From the NCBI GenBank assembly GCA_016200225.1, contig JACQFD010000020.1, positions 45,092 through 109,091 on the forward strand: 64,000 nucleotides of DNA, given 5' to 3'. This stretch comes from Planctomycetota bacterium. GTDB taxonomy: Bacteria > Planctomycetota > UBA1135 > JACQFD01. Within the stretch, counting starts at the first letter, position 1. Every line of letters starts with the position of its first letter. This document shows positions 9,078-16,840 of this stretch, piece after piece. The notes beneath the pieces were generated by a model. That model saw nothing but the letters and a program-made list of their open reading frames with translations, made no database searches and had not been told where the DNA came from. A program made the position numbers and the translations under genes.

Positions 9078-10106
9078 ATGCATCCCGACGACGCGCTGGC
9101 AAACGAATGGTACGCGTGCGCCCCAGTCGCGGATGCGCACGCGGATTCTTTATTATGGAACCGTGATTTATGTAAGAAATCGAACGAGGGACACGTCGAT
9201 TTTCCGCGCTTGCGCGAAGCGGGCGTGCGCGTGCAGCTTTTTACAATTCCGACGCGCGGATATCCGCTCGTCGACGGCATCGGTTGGTTTTGCGCGCGCC
9301 GCGGCTGGCCGCGCGACGCGAATCGGAGCCCGCGTTCGCGCGCTTTATATCAAATCGAAATGTTACATAACGCCTGCGCCCGCTCGGCCGGCGAGGTCGC
9401 GGTCGCGCGTACGGCGGCCGAACTCGATACAAATCTCGAGGCCGGCCGGCTCTCGGCGGTGATCGGCATCGAGGGCGCGTATCCGCTCGAGGGAAATATA
9501 CAATCGTTGGAGGAGTTTTACGATCTCGGCGTTCGCTTTCTCGGCCCGTCGCATTTGATACCCAATGAATTCGCGGGCTGTTCGACGTGGCTTTATAAAG
9601 ATCGCGGGCTCTCGGCGATGGGGCGCGAATTGTTACAAGAAATGCGTTCGTTAAATTTAATTCTCGACGTCGCGCACGCGTCGAAAAGCGCCGCCGACGA
9701 AATGTTATCGAGCGCATTCGACGGATTGTTTACATTCAACTCCCACACCGGCGTCTGCGGCGCGACGCCGCTCTGGCGCAACCTCTCCGACGAGCACGCG
9801 CGCGCGATCGCTCGCCGCGGCGGCGTGATCGCCATCGTGCTCGCGCGCTATTATTTAGGAGAACCCGGCGTCGCCGGTTTTTTGAAGCATGTCGCGCACG
9901 CGGCCGCCGTCGCCGGAGCCGGAAATGTAGCGATCGGTTCCGACTTCGACGGTTTCGTACGGCCGCCGCGCGAAATCCACGATGTACGCGACCTGCGCAA
10001 ACTCGCGGACGTATTGAAGGGCGGCGGATTCGGCCGCGGCGACACTATCGGAATTCTCGGCGCAAACCTCGTCGCGTTCCTGCGGCGCGCGCTGCCACCC
10101 GTCTGA
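9078..10106 (+). CDS. Membrane-dipeptidase-like metallopeptidase (M19)
   Basis: A 342-residue member of the renal dipeptidase family, zinc enzymes hydrolysing dipeptides or related amides. Metal-site landmarks are present in order: DAHADSLLW near the N-terminus (family D-x-H-x-D), VIGIEGAYPL, DVAHAS, FNSHTGVCG and GSDFDGF. ATG 9078 is chosen because conservation starts there; an upstream in-frame ATG at 8979 would add 33 non-conserved residues overlapping the divergent diiron gene. No signal peptide is visible, so it is probably cytoplasmic. Confidence 0.88.
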   Translation: MHPDDALANEWYACAPVADAHADSLLWNRDLCKKSNEGHVDFPRLREAGVRVQLFTIPTRGYPLVDGIGWFCARRGWPRDANRSPRSRALYQIEMLHNACARSAGEVAVARTAAELDTNLEAGRLSAVIGIEGAYPLEGNIQSLEEFYDLGVRFLGPSHLIPNEFAGCSTWLYKDRGLSAMGRELLQEMRSLNLILDVAHASKSAADEMLSSAFDGLFTFNSHTGVCGATPLWRNLSDEHARAIARRGGVIAIVLARYYLGEPGVAGFLKHVAHAAAVAGAGNVAIGSDFDGFVRPPREIHDVRDLRKLADVLKGGGFGRGDTIGILGANLVAFLRRALPPV

Positions 10107-10171
10107 ATTTCGCGAAGCGGCGCTTCGGCGCGTAAGATTCGAACCCGATTTTCCCAATCCAAGGACTCTCA

Positions 10172-11308
10172 ATGCATTCTTCTCCCTTCTCGGCGATGAC
10201 GTTTGGCGCCGTCGCAACGGCGTTGACCGCGACGGCATGGTTCGCAATTCCACAAAATCCCGCGCCGGCGGCCGCGGCACCGCCCGCCGCCGTGACGGCC
10301 ACGGTCGACGCGGGCAAAGGCATTCTGGTCGCGGGCCAACCGAATATCGTTAAATTAACTTTTACAAATAATACACAAACGCGCCGGGGCCTTGATCCCG
10401 CGTGCGTATCGGGCCTCGGATTATTTATAACGCCCGCCGGCGAGTCCGCGAAGCAGGTCGTCGACGAATCGGCGTTCGGTAAAGAGCCGCCCTATCAGAT
10501 TCCGCCCGGCGGATCGATCACCGCATCGGTCGACGTCTCGTCGCAAGTCGCGATGTACGCCGGAAAAATCGATTCGGCATCGTTAGTTTACACATCGAAG
10601 GACATCGCCGGCACTCCGACGCCGGTCGAACTCGTGGAGGATCTTACAAAAACAATTATAGTTTTTAAGACTTCGCTCGGCGTCATGAAGTTCAAAGTCG
10701 ACCCCGTGAACGCGCCGCTCGGTTCGCGCAATTTCGTGCGGCACGTGAAAAATGGATATTATACGGGAACGAAATTCCATCGCATTATCACCGGTTTCAT
10801 GGCCCAGGGCGGCGATCCGTACACGAAGGAAGCCGATGCTACAAAATACGGACAGGGCGGCGCTCCATTCAATAATAAACCGCTTCCGGCCGAAATCACG
10901 GAAGTGAAGCATGTCCGTGGGACGCTTTCGTACGCGCGCAACGGCGATCCTTTATTCAATCAACAGAATCCTCAAATCGGCCAGATGCAACAGGGCGCGA
11001 TTCAACTGCTCGGAATGTTATTTATGAAAATGAATCCCGATCAGAAAGTCGCGCAGGCGAGAATCGAACAATTGGTAAAGGATGGATTCCTAAAAGACCG
11101 CAAGCCGTTCCTCGATTCAGCGGGCTCTCAGTTTTTCATTTGTTTCAAGGAAGTGCCGAATCTCGACGGCGGCTACACCGCTTTTGGTAAAATGGTCGAA
11201 GGCGACGATGTATTAAAAACGATCGAAGGCACGGCCGGCGGCGACGCCGCGGGCACGCCGTCGAAGGAAATCCGGATCGAGGCCGCGACGCTCGAAGTCG
11301 CGAAGTAA
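10172..11308 (+). CDS. Exported cyclophilin-type peptidyl-prolyl isomerase with N-terminal domain
   Basis: A 378-residue protein. Residues 1-35 form a signal or anchor followed by Pro/Ala. Residues 40-165 are a beta-rich domain of unknown type. From about 170 it is cyclophilin: SLGVMKFKVDPVNAPLGSRNFV, the catalytic FHRIITGFMAQGGDP, RGTLSYAR, GSQFFICF and LDGGYTAFGKMVEG. About 55 residues with Gln/Met-rich helices are inserted between RGTLSYAR and GSQFFICF, where the family is normally contiguous. It should catalyse prolyl isomerisation during folding of exported proteins. A terminator follows directly. Confidence 0.88.
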   Translation: MHSSPFSAMTFGAVATALTATAWFAIPQNPAPAAAAPPAAVTATVDAGKGILVAGQPNIVKLTFTNNTQTRRGLDPACVSGLGLFITPAGESAKQVVDESAFGKEPPYQIPPGGSITASVDVSSQVAMYAGKIDSASLVYTSKDIAGTPTPVELVEDLTKTIIVFKTSLGVMKFKVDPVNAPLGSRNFVRHVKNGYYTGTKFHRIITGFMAQGGDPYTKEADATKYGQGGAPFNNKPLPAEITEVKHVRGTLSYARNGDPLFNQQNPQIGQMQQGAIQLLGMLFMKMNPDQKVAQARIEQLVKDGFLKDRKPFLDSAGSQFFICFKEVPNLDGGYTAFGKMVEGDDVLKTIEGTAGGDAAGTPSKEIRIEAATLEVAK

Positions 11309-11337
11309 CGCCGGATCCCTGTTATTGATAATTAAAT

Positions 11338-11368
11338 AAAAGGGGCTCCGCGCGGAGCCCCTTTTTAA
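11338..11368 (+). terminator. Rho-independent terminator after the cyclophilin gene
   Basis: Perfect hairpin AAGGGGCTCC / GGAGCCCCTT with a GCGC loop and a run of T, 30 bp after the stop codon. Confidence 0.9.
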
Positions 11369-11371
11369 TAG

Positions 11372-11377
11372 TATAAT
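11372..11377 (+). promoter_or_regulatory. -10 box (TATAAT) abutting the agmatinase-family gene
   Basis: A consensus TATAAT ends 7 nt before the ATG at 11385. Transcription would start at or next to the A of the start codon, giving a leaderless mRNA. No Shine-Dalgarno sequence is present, and the -35 region coincides with the preceding terminator. Confidence 0.6.
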
Positions 11378-11384
11378 AAAACCA

Positions 11385-12422
11385 ATGGCAAACAAACCAA
11401 CCGCGTTCGACTCCAACGCCGCCGCGCCGCGGGGCAGCGGCATCTTCGGTTTGCCGTTCGCGCCGGAAGAATCGCGAATTGTATTGATTCCCGTGCCGTT
11501 CGAAGCGACGACGAGCTACGGCGGCGGCACGGCGCGCGGACCGCGGGCGATTCTCCAAGCGAGCAGACAGGTGGATTTGTATGATCATGAAACCGGGAAA
11601 CCGTATGAAGCGGGAATTGCAATGCTGCGCGAATCGAGTCTTATCAAAAAGCTCAACGCGGAGGGAAAACGCGCGGCAAAACCGGTGATCGCGGCCGGCG
11701 GCGCGCACGATCGTAAATTGATGAAATCCGCCGAAGCGGTGAACGCGGCCTGCGAAAAAATGAATACATTTGTAAAATCCGAAACGAAAAAATGGCTCGC
11801 GAAAGGCAAACTCGTCGGCGTCGTCGGCGGCGACCATTCGACGCCGTTCGGCGCGATCGAAGCGCACGCGGAACAATATAAAAATCTCGGAATCTTACAT
11901 TTCGACGCCCACGCCGACTTGCGCGAGGCGTACGAGGGATTCGCGTGGTCGCACGCGTCGATTTTACAGAACGTCGCCGCGCGGATTCCTAAGATTACAA
12001 AAATCGTGCAGGTCGGCGTCCGCGATTATTGTGAAGAGGAAGCCGCGCGCATCCGCGATTCGAACGGAAGAATCGAAACCTTCTTCATGCCCGATCTTTA
12101 TCAACGCAAATTCGCGGGAGCGCCGTGGTCGTCGATCGCGCACGAAATCGCCGCGCGCCTCCCTGAAAATGTTTATATTACATTCGACATCGACGGCCTC
12201 GACCAACCGCTCTGCCCGCACACCGGCACGCCCGTCCCCGGCGGATTACAATTTTACGAAGCGACCGCCGTCATTTCCGCCGTCGCCCGCTCCGGCCGCA
12301 AAATTGTAGGTTTCGATCTCAACGAAGTCGCGCCCGGGCCCCGGGGCGACGAATGGGACGCCAACGTCGGCGCGAGAATGTTATATAAATTGATCGGGTA
12401 TGCGGCGATGAGTCAAGATTAA
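11385..12422 (+). CDS. Ureohydrolase family enzyme (agmatinase/arginase-like)
   Basis: A 345-residue binuclear manganese hydrolase that would release urea from a guanidino substrate. The metal ligands are intact: GGDHS (about residue 147), HFDAHADLR (about 168-176) and FDIDGLD (about 267-273), followed by PGGL. An agmatinase role would feed putrescine synthesis and fit the aminopropyl-transfer genes near 44-48 kb, but substrate specificity is not readable, and arginase, guanidinobutyrase or formiminoglutamase remain possible. A ~50-residue helical Lys-rich segment before GGDHS is longer than in compact agmatinases. Probably leaderless, with TATAAT 7 nt upstream. Confidence 0.85.
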   Translation: MANKPTAFDSNAAAPRGSGIFGLPFAPEESRIVLIPVPFEATTSYGGGTARGPRAILQASRQVDLYDHETGKPYEAGIAMLRESSLIKKLNAEGKRAAKPVIAAGGAHDRKLMKSAEAVNAACEKMNTFVKSETKKWLAKGKLVGVVGGDHSTPFGAIEAHAEQYKNLGILHFDAHADLREAYEGFAWSHASILQNVAARIPKITKIVQVGVRDYCEEEAARIRDSNGRIETFFMPDLYQRKFAGAPWSSIAHEIAARLPENVYITFDIDGLDQPLCPHTGTPVPGGLQFYEATAVISAVARSGRKIVGFDLNEVAPGPRGDEWDANVGARMLYKLIGYAAMSQD

Positions 12423-12507
12423 AGCAATAGACACCATAACTAATTCTGTTGCCAGAGCGGCGATTATCAGGACTCGTCGCCGCAGAAATGTTCAGGCCTG
12501 GATCCAG

Positions 12508-12762
12508 TTACTTATATGCGTCTTTCCTTCTTGATAACGCAACAATTGTGATTTTACTATTATGTCGATCTATTCTATAGATGATCCTCCAGTCTGCTTT
12601 CTCCAGCTTGCGCAAGCCTTCAAAATCACCCTTTAACATTTCTCCATAGTCTGGAAATGTCCGAATGTTGTTTATTCCCTTATCTATCATTTTTTGCGTC
12701 TTTTCATTTTGGGAATCAAACACATTCTTTGCGCGCTCTGTCCACTCAATCGCGAAGGTCAC
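12508..12762 (-). CDS. RelE/ParE-superfamily toxin
   Basis: An 84-residue protein with the fold-typical pattern: N-terminal strand FAIEWTERAKNVF, two helices, FEGLRKLEKADWRIIYRID in the central strands, then ITIVALSRRKDAYK. The WRIIYRID strand and basic C-terminus match RelE/ParE toxins (ribosome-dependent mRNA cleavage or gyrase poisoning). Its ATG overlaps the TGA of the upstream small ORF (ATGA), as in antitoxin-toxin pairs. Base composition is lower in GC than the surrounding genes, suggesting acquisition. Confidence 0.8.
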   Translation of the reverse strand: MTFAIEWTERAKNVFDSQNEKTQKMIDKGINNIRTFPDYGEMLKGDFEGLRKLEKADWRIIYRIDRHNSKITIVALSRRKDAYK

Positions 12763-12986
12763 GGCTTCTTGCGAACTACTTCTTCGTCCGGAACGAGTCT
12801 TTGACTCGCCTCATCTCGCAAACCGGCTTCAATTTCAAATCGAAGTTCATCATCAATTATCTGAAAGTCGATCCGGCGAGTAGTGCTCCCCGACTCGTTT
12901 TTTGTTGTCCTTGTTATACGAAGATCCTCACGAATTTCATAATAGTGATTCGGCGTAGGTGGCGGCGGAACAGAAATTGGCGACAT
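12759..12986 (-). CDS. Small protein, candidate antitoxin of the RelE-like toxin
   Basis: A 75-residue acidic protein. Residues 18-58 have an alternating strand-like pattern (EIREDLRITRTTKNES, then RRIDFQIIDDELRFEIEAG), and the C-terminus reads DEASQRLVPDEEVVRKKP, similar to the tail that many antitoxins wrap around RelE-type toxins. I do not recognise a DNA-binding domain. The antitoxin assignment rests on position (stop overlapping the toxin start) and size. Confidence 0.5.
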   Translation of the reverse strand: MSPISVPPPPTPNHYYEIREDLRITRTTKNESGSTTRRIDFQIIDDELRFEIEAGLRDEASQRLVPDEEVVRKKP

Positions 12987-12998
12987 GTTAATGCCCTG

Positions 12999-13385
12999 TT
13001 ATTTCGGCGTTTCCAAGTAGATATTGTAAGTGTCCATCTGAATCGAGTCAATTGTTAGCATGAATGTATACCTTCCAATAGCTTGCATTGGAAATTTGAA
13101 TATTATGCAAATATTAAGCCATCCGCCCGACGGATTCGTGCTAAAGTCTGGCTCCATCATTGGAATTGTATCCATGCCGTTTGAATCCACCAAGCGAAGC
13201 GCAGCCTTATGCGAACCGTGGTCTTTCGGATCAGCGAGAATTCTAACGACAAGTGTTCCCTCAATAAAAAATGGGGCGACTGCATCGGCTCTAAATGAGT
13301 ATTTGTCGATGCCGCATCGCAGCACGCTAAAGGTGGAATCTGGATGGTCCGAGAAGTGTTCGGCGAGTAACAGAAATGATTTCAC
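12999..13385 (-). CDS. DUF6941-like small beta-rich protein
   Basis: A 128-residue protein predicted to be a beta-sandwich. The layout (start with an LLLAEH strand, then GIDKYSF..., a VRILADPKDHGSHKAALRLV strand pair, and IGRYTFMLTIDS near the end) resembles DUF6941 proteins, which have no assigned function. It is the first gene of a three-gene low-GC minus-strand cassette, 12 bp before the candidate antitoxin, and could be cargo or a third component. Family assignment is from memory of the pattern only. Confidence 0.5.
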   Translation of the reverse strand: MKSFLLLAEHFSDHPDSTFSVLRCGIDKYSFRADAVAPFFIEGTLVVRILADPKDHGSHKAALRLVDSNGMDTIPMMEPDFSTNPSGGWLNICIIFKFPMQAIGRYTFMLTIDSIQMDTYNIYLETPK

Positions 13386-13585
13386 GTGACTTTCAAATTA
13401 AGTCGCAACTCGTAGACCTGTCAACCTCTCAAGTTCCTACGTCCCAAGTCAAGACGGCCAAAAACCGAGAAACCTCAAGCGCGACACTCCCGCCGACGCG
13501 CGACCGCGCCTCCGTGAGTCAAGTATGGGTCAAGTTACGGTCAAACAAGCGAACCCGAACAGCCGCGGCCGCGCCGGCTGCAAAA

Positions 13586-14158
13586 TTACAACAATTCCGT
13601 TTTCGTAAACATCGGTTCGTAATTCAATCCCGCCGATGCAAAGACTTCTTTTCCGCCCATTTCGCGGTCGACGAGGGCGATCACGGCGATAATTGGACAC
13701 TTCAATTCTTTCAACGCGTCGGCGGCCTGAATCGCGGAAGCGCCGGTCGAAACCACGTCCTCGACAATCACGACAGGTTCGCCCGGTTTGAGCGGACCTT
13801 CGATTAACTTTTGCGTTCCGTGTTTTTTGATATCTTTTCTTACTAAAAACGCGCGCAACGCCGACGCGCGGCGCCCTTCCCGGAATTCGCGCGCGGAGAC
13901 AACGGCCACGGCCGCGGCGATGGGATCCGCGCCCATCGTCAGTCCGCCGACGGCGGCCACGCGGCGCGTGCCGATTTGTTCGAGAATCGCCTCGCCCACC
14001 GCGAGCGCCCCCTCGCCGTCGAGCGTCACGAGCCGCCCGTCGATGTAATAATTACTTTTCTGGCCCGAACTCAACACGAACTCGCCCCGCATTACCGCGC
14101 GTTCGCGCAGAAGTTCGAGCAGGCGCTGCTGTTTGTCCGTCCTGGAAACCGTGGTCAT
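13586..14158 (-). CDS. pyrE: Orotate phosphoribosyltransferase
   Basis: Transfers phosphoribose from PRPP to orotate in pyrimidine synthesis. The 190-residue protein shows the N-terminal LLELLRERAVMRGEFVLSSG block with YYIDGR, and the PRPP-binding signature VVIVEDVVSTGAS. ATG 14158 (MTTVSRTDK) is chosen over the ATG 12 codons upstream because orthologues start there. A single gene on minus, divergent from the DUF2961 lipoprotein gene. Confidence 0.92.
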   Translation of the reverse strand: MTTVSRTDKQQRLLELLRERAVMRGEFVLSSGQKSNYYIDGRLVTLDGEGALAVGEAILEQIGTRRVAAVGGLTMGADPIAAAVAVVSAREFREGRRASALRAFLVRKDIKKHGTQKLIEGPLKPGEPVVIVEDVVSTGASAIQAADALKELKCPIIAVIALVDREMGGKEVFASAGLNYEPMFTKTELL

Positions 14159-14229
14159 GTCGTAGCTCGCATGCGTACAAAAGGGGCCCGGCATCGTACG
14201 ATGACGCGACCACGTTCACAGGACCCATC

Positions 14230-15225
14230 GTGCGCCTAACGAATTTTCCCCTTCTGCTCGCGCTCATTGCCGCGACTTTCGGCTGCGCTTCCAAACAAAG
14301 CGATCTGCCGGGAATCGAACTCGCGCGTCTAAAGCACTACCGCAGTGCGCGCGTTTCGTCGACGGATCCGACGGGCGGCAATGCCGACTATCGCGCAGTC
14401 GAACCCGGCGAAACGCTCGTCCTCGCCGACATCGACGGGCCCGGAGCCATCACACATCTTTGGTTCACGTTCGGACCTAAAGAAAAACGAAATCAACTGA
14501 TCCTGCGCGCGTACTGGGATAACGAACCGACGCCGTCGATCGCCGCTCCGCTCGGCGTTTTCTTCGGCGCGGGACACGCCGACGGCCGCGTTCCTTTTTA
14601 TAATAATGCGTATTTTGATATTTCGCCGCAGCTCGGCCTCAATTGTCATTTACCGATGCCTTTTCGCGCGCACGCGAAACTAACGCTGACGAATATATCA
14701 AAAGAAAAATTCGGCAGCGTTTATTATTATGTCGACTACGTGCAGGCCGCCGTCCCGCCCGACGCGGCTTATCTGTGCGCTAATTATCAATCGGAAAATC
14801 CTTGCAAGATCGGCGGCGATTATATTTTTGCCGAGGGAACGGGCGAGGGCCACATCGTCGGCGTCCATCTTGCCGTCGAAGCCAATGCCGACGGCTGGTG
14901 GGGCGAAGGCGACGATAAAATTACAATTGACGGCGTCCCGATCATGCAGGGGACCGGCACGGAAGACTACTTCTGCGGCGCATGGGATTTCGGCGCCGAA
15001 CACGCCGGTTTGTATCAAGGATCGCCTCGTCTCGAACCGGAAAAGAAGGGCGCGAAACACGACGTGTACCGTTTTTACAGATTGGATCCGATTCCGTTTC
15101 ATAAGAATTTCCGATACGCCATCGAACACGGCCACGCGAACGACCGCGCCGACGCGTGGGCAAGCGTGGCGTATTGGTATCAAATGGCGCCGCACGCCCC
15201 GGTGAACGATCCGTGGAAGCGCTGA
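14230..15225 (+). CDS. DUF2961-family lipoprotein (GH172-like)
   Basis: A 331-residue protein with a lipoprotein signal (lipobox ATFGC, Cys19 or so). The body is DUF2961: IDGPGAITHLWFTFG, NEPTPSIAAPLGVFFGAGH, FDISPQLGLNCHLPMPF and GTGTEDYFCGAWDFG. Characterised relatives (glycoside hydrolase family 172) cleave fructose- or arabinofuranose-containing glycans, so an envelope-anchored glycosidase is likely; the sugar is unknown. The start is GTG 14230. Length is close to a single GH172 jelly-roll pair. Confidence 0.85.
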   Translation: MRLTNFPLLLALIAATFGCASKQSDLPGIELARLKHYRSARVSSTDPTGGNADYRAVEPGETLVLADIDGPGAITHLWFTFGPKEKRNQLILRAYWDNEPTPSIAAPLGVFFGAGHADGRVPFYNNAYFDISPQLGLNCHLPMPFRAHAKLTLTNISKEKFGSVYYYVDYVQAAVPPDAAYLCANYQSENPCKIGGDYIFAEGTGEGHIVGVHLAVEANADGWWGEGDDKITIDGVPIMQGTGTEDYFCGAWDFGAEHAGLYQGSPRLEPEKKGAKHDVYRFYRLDPIPFHKNFRYAIEHGHANDRADAWASVAYWYQMAPHAPVNDPWKR

Positions 15226-15262
15226 TCTCTCTTATTTACAATACTGATTATTAAATAATTTA

Positions 15263-16792
15263 ATGAAATTCATCGCAATTATCGTTGCAACAATTCTCGG
15301 CGCCCAGAACCCCGCGCCCGCGCCGGGATCGCAGGATCCGCCGATTCCGGGGCCGCCGATTCCATTGAAGTTGCAGCCGACGACGCGGCCATCGGCCTTG
15401 GTACCCGTAGAAGAGTTACAAAAGAGGCTCGACGCGAAGTTGCAATCGGAATTCTTAAAGAAGCTTCCATGGCTGACGGAATACGAAAAAGCCGTCGAGG
15501 AAAGTAAGAAATCCGGAAAATTAGTATTTGCGTACTTCACGCGGTCGGACGTCGACTACGCGGCGTGCCGCATCATGGAAACGGGCGCGCTGCTCGAACC
15601 GGCATTCGCGGATTTTGCGAAAGACTACGTTCTTTTTTGTCATGTCACGACGCAAATAAAGGATCGAAAAGGCGAGAATCTCCTGCGCGAGAAAAACGGC
15701 GCCGGATATCCGAGCATCATGTTCCTCGACGAGAATGGTAATACCGTTTTCAGACACAACGGAGTCCGCACGGTCGAGGCATTCGCGGCGAGCGGCAAAT
15801 CGGCGGCCGTTTTTTATGAATTACAAAAAAGGGCGGCGAACGGCGACGCGGCCGCGAAAGTCGAATTGATACTAAAACAAGTCGACGCAAGTGTCGTTCA
15901 CACGACCCAAGCCGCGATGCAATTGAAAGATCTGAAGGGTCTGCCCGCGGAACTACAAAAAAAGGCGGGCGAAATCGTATTCGAGGCCGAGATCGAGGAA
16001 TTGTATCGATCTTCAATCAATAAAGAACAGGAAACGGCCGCGGCGGCGCAGAAAGTACTCGAGTGGTACGATAACAAACGGATTCCCGAACGCGAGCGCG
16101 CCCAGAGTTTTTACTTCGGCATTTTGTTACAATACGGGAGGCAGCGCAAAGACGCCAAAATCTTCGAGCTCGCCATCGTCGAACAGGAAAAAATCTGGGC
16201 CGGCGATCCCAAGCGAAAGAACAACGTGCTTTCGCTCCGAAACGAGCTCGATCATATCAAAAAAACAGTTCGCGCCGGGGAATTGAAGACGAAGGCGGAC
16301 GCGGGCGACAAGTCCGTCGCCAAAGAATTATTATTATTACAACTGGACTTGCAACAGATCACGTTCGACGACGCGACGGCCAAAATTAAGGAAGTCGGCG
16401 AATTCTCCGCCGAGGAAAGAGCGAAGCTCGACGACTACATGTCCGATCTCGAGGTTCGGGATCTCACGGGCTCCGTGCGCAGCAAGGAGACGATGATCGC
16501 CGCCGGAAAACGCGCGCTCAAGATGGTCGAGGAAAAGCGAATTCCGCAGCGCCTCGACGCCTACCAGCGCTTTTGGGTGTTTATTATTAATTATGCGGCG
16601 AACAGCGGCGACGAAGAGGCATTGAAAACCTCCAGCGCCAACATTCGCGAAAAAATGGCAAAACTTTCCGATCGCCCCGAAGAACAACAACAACTGCAGC
16701 CGATTTTGTTAATGGCCGAACGCCGTTACGACGAAACGGTTCGGAAGAATCATCCGAACGCTCCGCCCGCGAGCCAGCCGGAAAAAAAATAA
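15263..16792 (+). CDS. Exported thioredoxin-fold protein lacking the first redox residue
   Basis: A 509-residue protein with a short signal peptide (residues 1-14), a Pro-rich linker (15-45) and a thioredoxin-like domain (about 70-185). It is followed by a 300-residue helical region with TPR-like features. The redox site aligns with the downstream paralogue but reads Y99-A-A-C102 where that gene has Sec-P-P-C, so disulfide/selenylsulfide chemistry is probably lost. The cis-Pro loop region GYPSIMFLDENG is kept. The start is preceded by an AT-rich box rather than a ribosome-binding site. Confidence 0.75.
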   Translation: MKFIAIIVATILGAQNPAPAPGSQDPPIPGPPIPLKLQPTTRPSALVPVEELQKRLDAKLQSEFLKKLPWLTEYEKAVEESKKSGKLVFAYFTRSDVDYAACRIMETGALLEPAFADFAKDYVLFCHVTTQIKDRKGENLLREKNGAGYPSIMFLDENGNTVFRHNGVRTVEAFAASGKSAAVFYELQKRAANGDAAAKVELILKQVDASVVHTTQAAMQLKDLKGLPAELQKKAGEIVFEAEIEELYRSSINKEQETAAAAQKVLEWYDNKRIPERERAQSFYFGILLQYGRQRKDAKIFELAIVEQEKIWAGDPKRKNNVLSLRNELDHIKKTVRAGELKTKADAGDKSVAKELLLLQLDLQQITFDDATAKIKEVGEFSAEERAKLDDYMSDLEVRDLTGSVRSKETMIAAGKRALKMVEEKRIPQRLDAYQRFWVFIINYAANSGDEEALKTSSANIREKMAKLSDRPEEQQQLQPILLMAERRYDETVRKNHPNAPPASQPEKK

Positions 16793-16840
16793 GTGTAATT
16801 TTCCATCGTTAATTTCATTTTCTCCAACCCTTTTCTTAAC

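Noticed and set aside
12657..13058. Plus-strand open frames opposite the toxin cassette
   Set aside because: They are antisense to three genes with overlapping stop/start architecture and recognisable families, and have no family similarity themselves.
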